Source: Takifugu bimaculatus
Lineage: Eukaryota > Chordata > Actinopteri > Tetraodontiformes > Tetraodontidae
Assembly: GCA_004026145.2 (NCBI GenBank)
Contig: CP034980.1
Span: 13,641,085 to 13,705,084 of the forward strand
DNA: 64,000 nucleotides
Direction: 5' to 3'
Numbering within the stretch: the first letter of the stretch is position 1; every line of letters begins with the position of its first letter. The notes under the pieces were generated by a model that worked only from the letters and a program-made list of their open reading frames with translations, searched no databases and was not told the DNA's origin. The translations under genes were made by a program, and so were the position numbers. Below, one piece after another: positions 42,301-54,500 of the stretch.

Positions 42301-45300
42301 TTCCCATTTTTGATGGCGTCGCCTTTGCAGACGCATGCCAACACTCACACATGTGTTGCTGTCAGAGCTTAAACAGAACGACTGTCTGCACAGTTCCAAT
42401 GTCAGCAAGCTATTAAGAAAAGTGGCGGTTTAGGTGAGTAACAGGCAAAACGTTCTTCAGCACATTTGTCTCGACGGCTAAGGAAAGATCTGCAATAGTT
42501 TCACCTACCTCTGGTCGTACCCGTCGAAGGTCAGAGATTCTATTAAGCAGCATTCTGCTGTGTACGGCACAACATGAAAGGGAATGAGTCCCCCCACCCC
42601 CCTCATAACCTTGGACAATTAAACAATAATATTCTACTGTTATAAGGAAGTGACTATTGAGTGTTTGTGCCAACACTGGCCCATTCTCAGCACCACAGCT
42701 GTTCTGAATAAAAGCCAAGGCTACGTGTCCATCTTATTTGTCAACGCGTTACGCATGTGGGCATCAGCCTGGAAATGTGCTGTTATGCAACTGCGCCATC
42801 ACTGGGGACGGTGGACTTATCAGACGTGTTTTCTGAGCATAAGCGCAGGTTGCGGAGGGCAGCCAGTGGACGGAAAAGAAATCACGTATGGGACGTTGCC
42901 ACCTCCTGACTCACAGTCGTTCCCATACTGATTCAAGAGACCTGTTATTACACACAGCTGGCTGGACACCAGGATGATTCCTCATTATTCCCCAGCGAAT
43001 GTGCAACAATAACATTTATCATGCAAGGCCAGTGATAAATTAGGAGGGGGAAGTGTGTGGCTAGATTAGAGAAGAGGAAACATGCAGGGATCGCTGTCAT
43101 TTTAGGGAAGCTTAGTTTCTTTATTCACCTTTTAATTCAGCACTCTGACATCCTGATTTCAACACTGTGACCTAGAAAGTGTTATCGCTGGTGAAGCTTT
43201 AAAATGCTTGGGATATTTCCTTTTTTTAATAAACAAAACCAAACTTTCACTCTGCATTTGTGTTTGAAGCAGGCCATTCCAACAAAGACCCCAGGCCCAG
43301 GATCCTGCCCTCAGATGACCCTCTCACTGTCAGTAAGGACGGGCATTTAACCCTCACATGCAGGTACGCAACACAACTTTTTATTGTTTGTGTGTGTGTC
43401 ACTGCCATTGCTATCGTTGATTATTGTTACTTTATTTAAATTTGAGATCAAAATGTTATCTTATACTTCAGGAGCAGCTTCTCATGTGAGCAGTCACCCA
43501 ATGTTTAATGCACGGTTCTAAACTGAAGCCTTTGCATTTCAAAAGCTCCTCTTTGTCAACCTGTAAAAATAAGTTTAAGCTAAAACCTGTTGTTTATTAT
43601 CATTGCAGTGGTATCTATGTGCTCCATCGTTGCATATAAGCCATTGATTTATACATGCGCATCTGTTTAGTGGGACAAATGCTAAACTTGTCACCCAGGA
43701 ATTTCTAAACATCATATTTGTAATCATTACACATGTTAATGGGCACCATTTTTCTCCCCTTTATTTGGCCCGTTGTCAGAGGTTAGTCAGGAGAAGACGG
43801 GTCTGCAGCCGTGAAGTATAACTTCTGCCCCCAATACATTACACCAGGGCCTGGGGGAAGGTAAAAGCAGGGCGCCTGGGCCCCAGGACACCTTCTGGGC
43901 TAATCAGTGGTGGTGGTCTCCATTCATTAGACCAGAATACATTTAGTTTTCTTAAGGGGTGGTGAGACAAAGGTCCTGCGCGTTCACATTTGTTAGGATT
44001 TTAGAGTCTTGCATCATTTCGGAAGACTCCACGGAATGTTGGGGAACTCGTGTCAATGTGACGCTTCCCTACAAGGCCGTATGCTTAACCATACAGCGCT
44101 GTCTTGTTTCCTGTTGCCGGGTGAAAGCTGAAGGTTGCTTGACCCAAAATTCGGCAGGCGAAGGCAATGGTATGCAAGACATGTTTGATATTCCTCTGGG
44201 ATCTCTTTAATGAGAGTTTTAAAATGGATGCTATGTGGAAAGAATGTGTAGCTGAGCACATCATTCAAGAAAAAACATGTTCCCATGTGAAAGTTCAAAT
44301 AATCCTGCGATTCAAGATTAACTCAAAATAAACCCAACATGTACATCAAGTGAGAGGGTCCCCGTGGGAGAAGCAGCTGCTGAGAGTTCAAACACGGCTG
44401 AAACGAGTGTTCCAGATCTTCTGGCCTGTTCTGGTTACAGTGAAGCCGCTCTTCGTAACGCCGCTGCTCTTTTTCCCCTGTCAGGGGTCACTGCCAGCTG
44501 AACTGGACACTCGCCAACCCCCATCGCTCGCTCTCGTCTTCCGGGGTGAAGGTGGAGAGGTGCAGCGCCCGACATCATCCTCACGCATCCTGCAGCAGAC
44601 TGAACATCACCCAGCTGAGCGTCAACGACACAGGAACGTACAGCTGCGCCTGCTCCAAAGACGCTTCGGCCCACGCCACCACCTATGTCTTTGTCAAAGG
44701 TTAGACCTGCGGCATTCGCTCGCTGCTTCAGGACAAATTCAGAATTCTGCTCAGAGGAACCAGAGTGAGACCGGCTGAAAGGAAGAGGATGTGGTGTCTT
44801 TGGCGCTGCTGTGTAGTTTCTTGCAGAGGTAGAAGGGTGATTACATGGGAAGTCCTGGTCAATGACTGTCATTTCCTGCTCCGGCTACTGTTTTCTTGCA
44901 TCTCCTCTAGAGCCTCATGGCACCATCTACCACTGAATATTAGTCCATTTGCTCCAGTAATATTACTCCATGGTGTATGAAATGCTTGTTTATGTTTAGT
45001 CCTCCTTCTGTTGATTTCTGTGCCCGTTTGCCAGTTCGCATGTCCATCCGGCAGCTCGCTGCGCCAGTGTTTAGTCTAGTCCTCCCTTTTCAGAGTTGTT
45101 TGTTACTTCATTTTCCGAGCTTTTAGAATAATAGTACTTTTATCACGCCAGTGCTGACCTAACACCAATCACAGGCTGTTTGTGCAGCCGTTAAGTTCCC
45201 ACACGGACCGTGTGATTTTTGGTTGATTATTCTGTCTGTATCCCCTCAGAATCATCTGTCGTTTGACCCACATCTGCACTGCGAGTCTCAACTCGGCATC

Positions 45301-48300
45301 GCGTCATTTTGTGGCGCAGCAGCTCTTAATTTAACAGAAACCACGGTTCACCTCAGGGGCAAAATTGCTTGTTACAAATCACTGATTTGGGAATTGTTGT
45401 GTCACCGTGCAGATCCCGAACATCCGTTTGTGGAGCAACGTCATCCAACCCCTGAATTCCTGGTCATCTACAGACACGAGACCAGCCTTGTGATCCCCTG
45501 TCGGACTTCTTCTCCTGATGTTCGTGTAACGTTGACAGCAGTAAGTCCACACCCGCGTAACTCTGCAACGCTCATTCCTTTTGTGTTTGTAGTCTCTGTT
45601 CAAGACTCCTGATTCCATCTGTGTGTTAAATCAATCAAGCCAGCAGAAACATATCGGGGGCAGTGGCGTGTCTGCGGGAAGCTCAAGGGTAGCGAGGGGA
45701 GTCGTTCTGTCTGCTTCCTGTACGAGCAGGAAGGTGTCGCAACAGCGTTTCTCTGAGAGAGACCCTCAGACTAAATATAGCTCCCCTCCCTTTCCTTTAA
45801 GTGTCAGGAAATGCAGAACAAAAACATGCTTAGGAAGCAACAGGTAAACCACCACGAGGGTTGTAATATGTGACGCTCCAGAAGCTGTTGGTGTTGTGGC
45901 GGTGGGGGGGGGCACCATTCCTCCCGCCCCCACACACGTTCTGATTTAGATGTTGAGCAGATAGTGTTTGTGTGACCTTTCTGCTGTTGGTAAATATATG
46001 GCACTCCTCCTTCCTGCTGCCTTTCCTTCCTTCCTTTCCTTGTCTGGCACGAGAACAAACATTACCGGCACGTACATCCCCTTCCGATTGCGCAATATTT
46101 TTTGCGCTCGGTTAAATAAAAACTCGCAGATGTTACACTCCGCAACGCCGTTAAATGAATTGGACTTTCACTCGAGCAGATGTGCGTGCCCAGCTGAGCC
46201 CAGTGGAGCATGAGATTAAATGAAGTCGAGGGCATTACCCTTCAGTCTGTCTGCCTCAGTGATCTTTAATGAACACCCAGCACTGACGAACCACCTCCGC
46301 TCTGCTCTTTGTCACTCCAGGACCCACCTATGACCAACGATACTCTTGCGCAATGGGATCCGAGGGTGGGATTCACGACTCCCTATGGTCCCTTCACCAT
46401 AAAATATAAATTCACGTGTGAAGCCGAGGGTAGTGGCCAGCTCTTGGAGTACATCCCCCTAAGACAGAGTGAGTCTTTGTGTTGGAACTTTGATATCTGT
46501 ACCTTGAGAGCTTCTCACTTATTATCCACCTCTGGTTTGCAGCTCTTTTTCTTGAAAAGGTGAAGATCACCCCAAATTCAGTCAGAGTGATGGTGGGAGA
46601 CACCCTCTACCTCAACTGTTCTGGCCGGACCACCTACAATGGACGAATCAACTTCACATGGGATTTTCCAAGAGTGAGTATTTGTGTCGACGCTGCACTT
46701 CTTTATGCAAGCAGCCCCAGTTTGGATTTATCACACCTCCTTTGATTTCTCCAGAAAAATCAGCATCATGTGATAAAAACAAAAGGCCCGACTTCTGTGA
46801 AGTTTCTGATGAGCAGCACTTTAGTCCTGCCAAACATTACCACGGAGGACGCAGGACTGTACCACTGTACCGCTGATCTGCTTTCCCAAAAACAGATGAA
46901 TTCTTCCGCAACAGTTACCGTTTTGGGTGAGTATTGCACCAAAAATCACAGAACGTCCAACGTTATTGCAGAACTATCATCCCGACTGAATTGTATTTGG
47001 TTTCATTCCTTCATTCCAGAGCATCCGTACCTCAACCTCTCGTATACAAACGAGCATCTAACCACGATTACGGTGAAAGAGGGTAGAAAGAAGGTGGTGT
47101 TTGAGCCCAGGATCAATGCGATGCCCCCAGCCGTGGTGCTAGGATGGTAAGTGCTGATCACGGAGATGCCTGGAGCACATGGGCAACCTGGTTATATGAA
47201 AAAGGTTTTCACCTGTGTGTGTGTGTGTGTGTGTGTTTTTAGGTACAAGGACGACGTCCTTATCAGCAAAAATTCCACCTGCTGCACGATGTCTGCTCAC
47301 AGCTTGAGCATCAGCGATGTCCAGCAGAAATATGCGGGGGTCTACAAAATAAGCGTGGGCATCCCACAGAAGGGCTTGTACAGGAATCTGAGCTACACTC
47401 TGGTCGTCACCTGTAAGCTGCTGCCATAAACTTGACCGTGATTGCTGATCCTAAGGAAATGAAGGCTTGTTTTAGCAATGGAGGCCCCCTCAGTACTCAG
47501 AGTGCTTTCAGTTGAGTTGACTGGACGGCAGGTAGCAGCTGTAGCATGAGTGGAATTTGGGGGCTTGTTGATTTCAGGCCTGGATTGACGTAGCAAGGGC
47601 AGCTGTTGTTGATTATTGGGGCTCTTGCAAAGGGGCTCGGAGCGCTGCTCTATTCTGCACGCAGCCGCCACCACTCCGAACCCCCCATAGTCCTTAGAAT
47701 TTATTTGCATCCTCAGCATGTGTTTATACAGTTCAGTTCATTTAAACAACATGGTCCACACAATTTGTGCACAGCTTGAGGAAAAGGACTTGGTATGTAC
47801 TTACTGTTATGAGAGCTTTGGAGGGGATACCACTGTTACCACTCGGGGATATTAAAGGTTTTAGCGTGCCGTCTGTTTACTACAGAGAAGCACATATATG
47901 TCAGTTGCATCAAGTTTATTTCTATTGCAAACATGTGTCCAGATTCCCACCGAATGAAACACTTTTATTATTATTTTTTTAAATACCTGAAATCATAGTC
48001 CCTCTCTACGGCGTGGGTAGCTGGGGCATTTTGCAGCTGCTCATTGGGTCAAAAAGGAGATTATGTGAAGTGTCTCTCTGCTAAGGTGACGCATGCCTAT
48101 TTTTCTCTCGTCACGGTTGTTTCACGGACCTGGGCCAGGCTGGGGTCATACGTTGACCTACAGCCCCAGGCTAGCCAATCATTCTGCCAGTCTTCTGTTA
48201 CTCAGTGTCTAAAGGACAACAGACACCCTTTTCACGGCTATCAATCACGTTTGTAGCAGCTCATTATAAAGTAATTATGGGATTCCACAGTGATTGTTGA

Positions 48301-51300
48301 TGTTTTAACCTGCTGTCTTTCTCCCCTTTTCCCTTTCTCACTTTATCTGACTGTACGTTTGTGTGTTTATTCTCTGACAGTCAAGCCAATTATTTCAGAG
48401 GCCTTTGTGGACGTGCAGCCTTTTATGTTTGGCAAACAGCATCAGCTACCCTGTGTTGCTAAAGGGATTCCCCTGCCAACCATCACTTGGCTCTGGCAGC
48501 CGTGCCCAAACACCACACTTGCAAAGTGAGTCACCGTCCTGCTTGAATGTTTGCACTAGATTATCTCCATTCATGCTCTGTTAACTTCCTATAACAGCAA
48601 AAAGAAAATCTGACATTATATCAGTTTTTTGAGCTGCAGGTACTTGGTAATTTCATGCAAATATATGATATCACTTCACTTCAGTCAGTCCACCGTCTTG
48701 ATTCCGCAACCTGTTTTGCACTGACGGAGTGAAGCTCAGAAACAACACGAGCAGACCAAACGGTGTTCCGAGCCATCGGGCTGTCTCACCGATCCTCGCT
48801 CAAAGAAATTAATTGACTTGACTTTGGCACAAAACATGACAAATTAATCAAAGAGGTGTAACTGCAGCGAGCAGGCGCGATATTTGTGGTTGACTGAAAG
48901 GATTCCCAAAGCTGTTCCTGGTCAAACAGAACGCAACATGTGAGTGCAGGAACACTGGCCCGCTTGTGAACCCGCTGAGAAAATGAACTTTCCCTGATTC
49001 TGGCCCATCAGCAGCTCAGCTCTGAGTCCTAAGATCGGGAAAACAATGGACTATTGCACTTGGGTTATCGGGGGCCCACCTCTTTTAACAAAAACAAAAG
49101 CATGATCTGCCACAGCAGCAACGATATCAGCTACCAGTGCATGTCCAGCCATTTATTTATTCAAATAAATAGAAAAATCAAGCAGATCCATAGTAAACAA
49201 AGCGTCTCCATCTGCAGATATAAAGATAATCAGGGTTGGCATTCAGAAGAGAGGCTGAGCTGCAGCAGGCAGCTAATGAGACAAAGGAACAGTAATGGCC
49301 TGGTAGGAGGCCTATTGTGTGAAATATTTGTTTTGTACTGCCGCGAGCATGTGAAGTACCTGTCACTGTAAATCTAACGGGCAGCCTTTCAACATCACAT
49401 CGCATTTAATCTATGGAGAGGAGGAGGAAAGCTGCAAGGTTTGCTGTGCTGGACGTGTAGACTGATCGTGCACAGAGAAGAAATATGGGTCTTTATCTCC
49501 AGGTTGAGAAGTTATCAGCGGTCCACCGTCGACCGCCAAGGTCTTTGGATCAACCTTATCTCTTCTAGCCAGAACCTGGGGGAGGGGAGCTGGTTCCTGT
49601 GCGAGGTGACGCACAGCCCTTCCTGTCGCTGTTGCTGTTTCCTCCTCTGCTTCTCCTCTCATTAGGCTGATTGTTCCTCACCATGGGCGGTTTAGGAGCG
49701 GAGGGGTGGCCCACTGGGCTATCTGTGGGTTTTATAACCCAGACGTAGTACTGTAGAAGAGTGCAAAGGCAGTTATTTAGCGCGCCATCAAAAAAACTGA
49801 TGGTAATTCCTCACATTTCAGTGCTACTATAATTGCAAGTCTCTGGAACACATTTATTTTCAAACCAGTCAGGTTTAGTTAAAAAAAGAACAAGAAAATA
49901 ATAACTCAAAAAATAAATCATCAAAAATAACAGAAAAATCCCTCAAATTGCATCACAACTAAGCCTTCTCTTTCCTTCTCTCGCTCCTCTGCAGATGTGA
50001 CATTAAAGATGTGCCCCATGTGGTCAACGTGGAAGACAGGGAGGGCAACTGGATCCAGAGCATAACCAAAACTGAAGTGGGGAAAGGCAAAAACACGGTA
50101 TGTGACTCCAGCGTTACTTCAGGGAATGTGGTCAGTAAATACTGTTTTCTTTAAGATATGTCAGTGAGATTTATGAGATTAGTATCAGGAAGGTGTGGAG
50201 GGATGTGAAGAGTAATAAATAGCTCAGGTCAGATTAGTTTCATCAAGAGGTCTCCCACTCCATCTTGAAAGTCAGATTCATCATGGGAAATCCATAAATC
50301 ACACAACTTTTTAATGCAAAATCAAAACCAGAGAGTTCGGTTTTATTCATCCGAAGGCTCATTGAGCATGTTTTGTGTTACAATACACATTTATTAGGTT
50401 CAGCCGTTTGAAAGTAAGAAAATGGGATAAACTAACATGCAGTAAACGTGTCGCAAATAATGAGGAAACAGTATTCATTTAGCATTTCTAGGCTTAGATG
50501 AAAATTGTGCATTTTCCACCTATTTCTGCACATCAGCACAAATGTCAATGTGACATCAATCAACCGTTCAATTCTTCAAAAACCTCAAACACATGTTACC
50601 ATGCAAACCCCAGAGCACGTCAAACACGGAGGAAACTGTAGACATTGTCTCAGATGTCCTATGGGAGACTTTTGCTAAAACTTTTCACCCCAGACATAAT
50701 TAAGAGCAGGCTCTCCTCTCCCTGTAGGATTGGGTTAAAGGGATCCGTTACCTCAGACTGGGTCAGATGCACGGCGAGACAAATATTTAAATCTTTCTCA
50801 ATTTGTACAATTTTCATCTGTGTTTCTGTTTCATAACTTGGGTAATTTAATGATCCCTGTAAGCCCCAGAGCCAGAGCGCCCTATTATTCACCAAGCTAG
50901 CTATATTAGCTAGTTTTTACAGAGAATCTGTTTTAATACGTCTCCGACATAAATAGCCAGAAATCACTAATTCCCCAGCGATTTCTGGCTTCTAGTTTAT
51001 GAAGGTTCGGAGTAAGGGTCAGTGATAACAAGCAGCAGTTTAAAAAGGAGAGGGATTTGTTGGAAGTGAATTCCTCTCTGTCACCTCACATAAATCGCAT
51101 TGGCCCATGAATAAGAATGTAGTCAAGTTCAGGCCCCTGAACGGCTCCCTAGAAGGCTCAACACTGCCATAATATTAGGGAAACACAGGGGGAAAACGTG
51201 GGCACAGGGGTCGCTGTGCGCCTGGTCAGGTCATCTCTTCGGGGCTGTGTGTAATTGCTGAGATGACTGTTTGGTTTGGGTTTTATGGCGGTGAGTAAGA

Positions 51301-51469
51301 GTGTAATGTAGCGCCACCGGACCCCACTATCATTGTTCACTAAATACCATCCACTATGATTCACTACATTTTCCCTGATTGTTTGTGTGAAAAGCAGTCG
51401 GGAAGAAGGAGGCTGAAAATTGTTCTGCTGCTGCAGCTTTGTGTGTGTGTGTGTGTGCGTGTGTGTGTG

Positions 51470-51504
<35 letters not shown>

Positions 51505-54500
51505 CTGATATTCAGCACAATAGCTTCTACAAGCCCAGGAAGTTTGGTCCGGCCTACTCTCAGACAATACACCCACATTATTCGTCCCTTTGATGTCGCC
51601 GGCCGCCCCCAAAAAACAGATGTCACTGAGAACACAAACCAGAACTCCATGCAGTCTGGCCCTCACCCAGGTCTCACTTGTTATTTTGTCTATTAAAGCC
51701 ATTAAAAGGCAGGTGACAAAATCCAATGTGGCATTGGAAGTGCTCTCCAGGAAACGGACGTGGAGCAAGGCACTAGACCTGTATCTCGGGTCCGAAAGGG
51801 GTTCAAACTCCAGCTGGATCACAAATGTGATGAAGCAGAGTTTTAAACAAACCAGGCACACTCTTTTAACTTCCTGTTAACAAATCCTTTGATTTTGATT
51901 AAACCCCCCGCAAATACATCACCCCCAAGGTCACAGTGGGATTGTTTTCTAATCCCAGGCAGATTTATATTTGCGTCCGGAGTCCTCAGTAATTACTGCA
52001 TCATTGGCTTCACACAGAGCGGGAGCACCCTGGTGATAGAAGAGGCCCGAGTGTCTGGACGGTACACCTGCGTGGCCCAGAATGAAGAAGGCAACAGCAA
52101 CATGACAAATGATTTCTTCATTAAAGGTGAGCTGCATCTCTACATATAAAATAATGATGTACATCGCATACAAGGTAAAACAAAGGTCATTTTGTATGCT
52201 TAGCAAGTGTCTTATTCAAGTCATTCATTTTTTGATCTGACTAAACAAACTACTTCTAATCTGCAAAAGAAATAGTCCCGCGTGATGCTCAGAAGCATCA
52301 GAACTTGCATTTTATCAGCACCAGTGTCGATCGCGATGACACGCCAGGTTGCATTTTCGGACTAATTTCAGCTGTTTAATGTTGCACCCACAGAGCACAT
52401 TAAACTGTGCAACCGAGTGTATGAAACAATTTACAGATATATTCCTCACCTTGCAATAAACTGCAAGAACGGAGCATAAACCTGCACAACATATTGTGCA
52501 ATAAAGAAATGTACAGGCGGGGGGGGGCATTAATTGAAACCATCTTTTACTGCGGCTCAGCAGCTTCAGGGTGGAAGAGAGGCAAGCGTGTCCTAGACCA
52601 TATGGGGAACTATAATGGCACACGTTTAAAAACAGCAATGAGTAACAGCATTCCTGCTCTGGTACCAACAGGTCATTCCTCTCTCACTGAGCCTTCTGCT
52701 AGGAGAATTTCCTTTTTATGCACCTCTGAGCAGTTCCAAATGTTCCCAAAAAGTGCAATCTCTGCAGACAGTCATGTGTTTGCAGCAGGGATGAGGTGTT
52801 ACTCTGCACAGGCGCCATTAAAGTTGCATGAAAAGTGCGTCTCACTTGCTCAAATCTTGAGTGGATCGTGTCTGGGTTCGACTTTGGAGAGAGATGAATG
52901 TAGGTGAAGGCTTCACTAAAGCGACACCAAGTGTCGGCCAAATTATGAGGGTGGAAGGAATTCTATTCTCCTGGAGATGTGAGGAGTGATGGAACGCTGC
53001 TCAAAAAAGAGGACGGAATTGTAATAACAGCTGTCGTCTCTTACGGAACACAGAATGCTTTCCAGCAATCTGAATAAACAAGCACAGTCTGGATCCCTGA
53101 GGCCCGGACTCAGCTTCTCTCCAAGTGGATGCGTTGGCCAGTGCCCTCAGCAGCACTGTCCAACCAAACATGCTTCCAATTAACCGTGATGAAAGAGGAA
53201 ATAACTGCAAGTTTAAAATTCCTGGCTTTGGGAACAGCGGCTTTGGTCCCAAACTTTTTGTTCTGTATCTGCTCTCATGCCATCTGGGTGTTTGTGAGGA
53301 TACAAATCAACCGGGTCAAATTCTTTCTGCTCTTTTAATCAGAACACCCCGAGCAGTTTAACATCCAGCCCTCGTCAGCCATCGAGAACGATGACGTCAC
53401 TCTGACCTGTCAGGCAGCCCGCTACCTCTACACCTCGCTACAGTGGCTGGACTCCTTCAATCGGACCATCACTTCCAACGCGTCCCAGCTCCAGCTCGGA
53501 GAACATTCCATTTCTCGTTCTCTCTACTTGCATAATGTGTCCCCAAACAGCACCAGAGGTTACAAGTGCCTTGCTCAACATTTCCACGGGAGGGCTGAAG
53601 TCAGGAATGCCATCGTCACTGTTGATGGTAGGTTTTACTGGTCCACTACGTTTACAAAATTGGACTATGACCCAGGATATTTTTATTCCTGGGTCATACG
53701 CCAGCGTGCTCTCACAACAATATTACAGCAGCAGCATTTGTGCTTGTGTGCAGCACGAAAGCGGCCCTGGCTGACCCAGAACTTGACAAACCAAGATGTG
53801 AACAGCAGCAGCACCCTGAAGTTGGAGTGCGATGCTCTGGGGGTTCCTCGCCCGGAGATCATGTGGTTCAAAAACGGCGTTCTACTCAAGCAAAGCCCAG
53901 GTGACCTTAAAATTTCTTTCCAGAAGGATATTTGTCATCCGTTTTCCATAATTGTGACGCTTGGCCCGTGTGGAGTAATGGTCACAAGACTTTATATCGT
54001 GACTGAGACCTTTTTGATTGCAGGGATCACTCTGGGGGAGGACGGGGTTCTGATCATCGATAGGGTTAAGAAGGATGACGAGGGTCTGTACAAGTGTGTC
54101 GCCAAGAGCGTGGAAGGGGTTGCAGAAACAAGCGCATCTATCACTGTGCATGGTAAGACTAACACTGCCCTGGAATCTTAAAGGGATCCACTTGTGCTGC
54201 GTTTGCAGTACCAGATTTCACCCTAAAACCACTGAGGTGATGATAGAACAAGCTGCTCCTACCTTTGCCTGCACGCAGCACTCATAGCCCAGAATCATGT
54301 TTTATTGTCTCCATGACTAATAGCTCCTGTCAGGGTGTGAATAGTCTTCCTTGACACAAAAATCTGGTGGCCAGGAATGCAAAGTAAATTCCTTCTTTAG
54401 TTTAATGATCAAGGCAGGTCTGAGGGCCCTTACCTCGAGGACATGACCCCTGCGAATTGTTAAGAGCTTCACTAATGAGTGCGAAGAGACTCTGAGGAAC

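Larger units (their letters stand above)
50098..53342 (+). other. kdrl introns 11-12
   Basis: Introns 50098-52017 and 52127-53342. They contain a GT repeat (51440-51504) and an 11-bp inverted repeat (50955-50990). No exon was recognised. Confidence 0.55.

Noticed and set aside
51364..51861. 165-codon minus-strand frame
   Set aside because: It runs through the GT microsatellite (Thr-His repeats), has no domain, and lies in a kdrl intron.
51959..52126. Longer kdrl exon 12 starting at an upstream AG
   Set aside because: It would shift the frame relative to exon 11. Only the start at 52018 restores the Ig5 strand.
53528..54181. The 217-codon frame as a separate gene
   Set aside because: It is kdrl exons 13-15 plus two open introns. 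Splice sites and family homology explain it.
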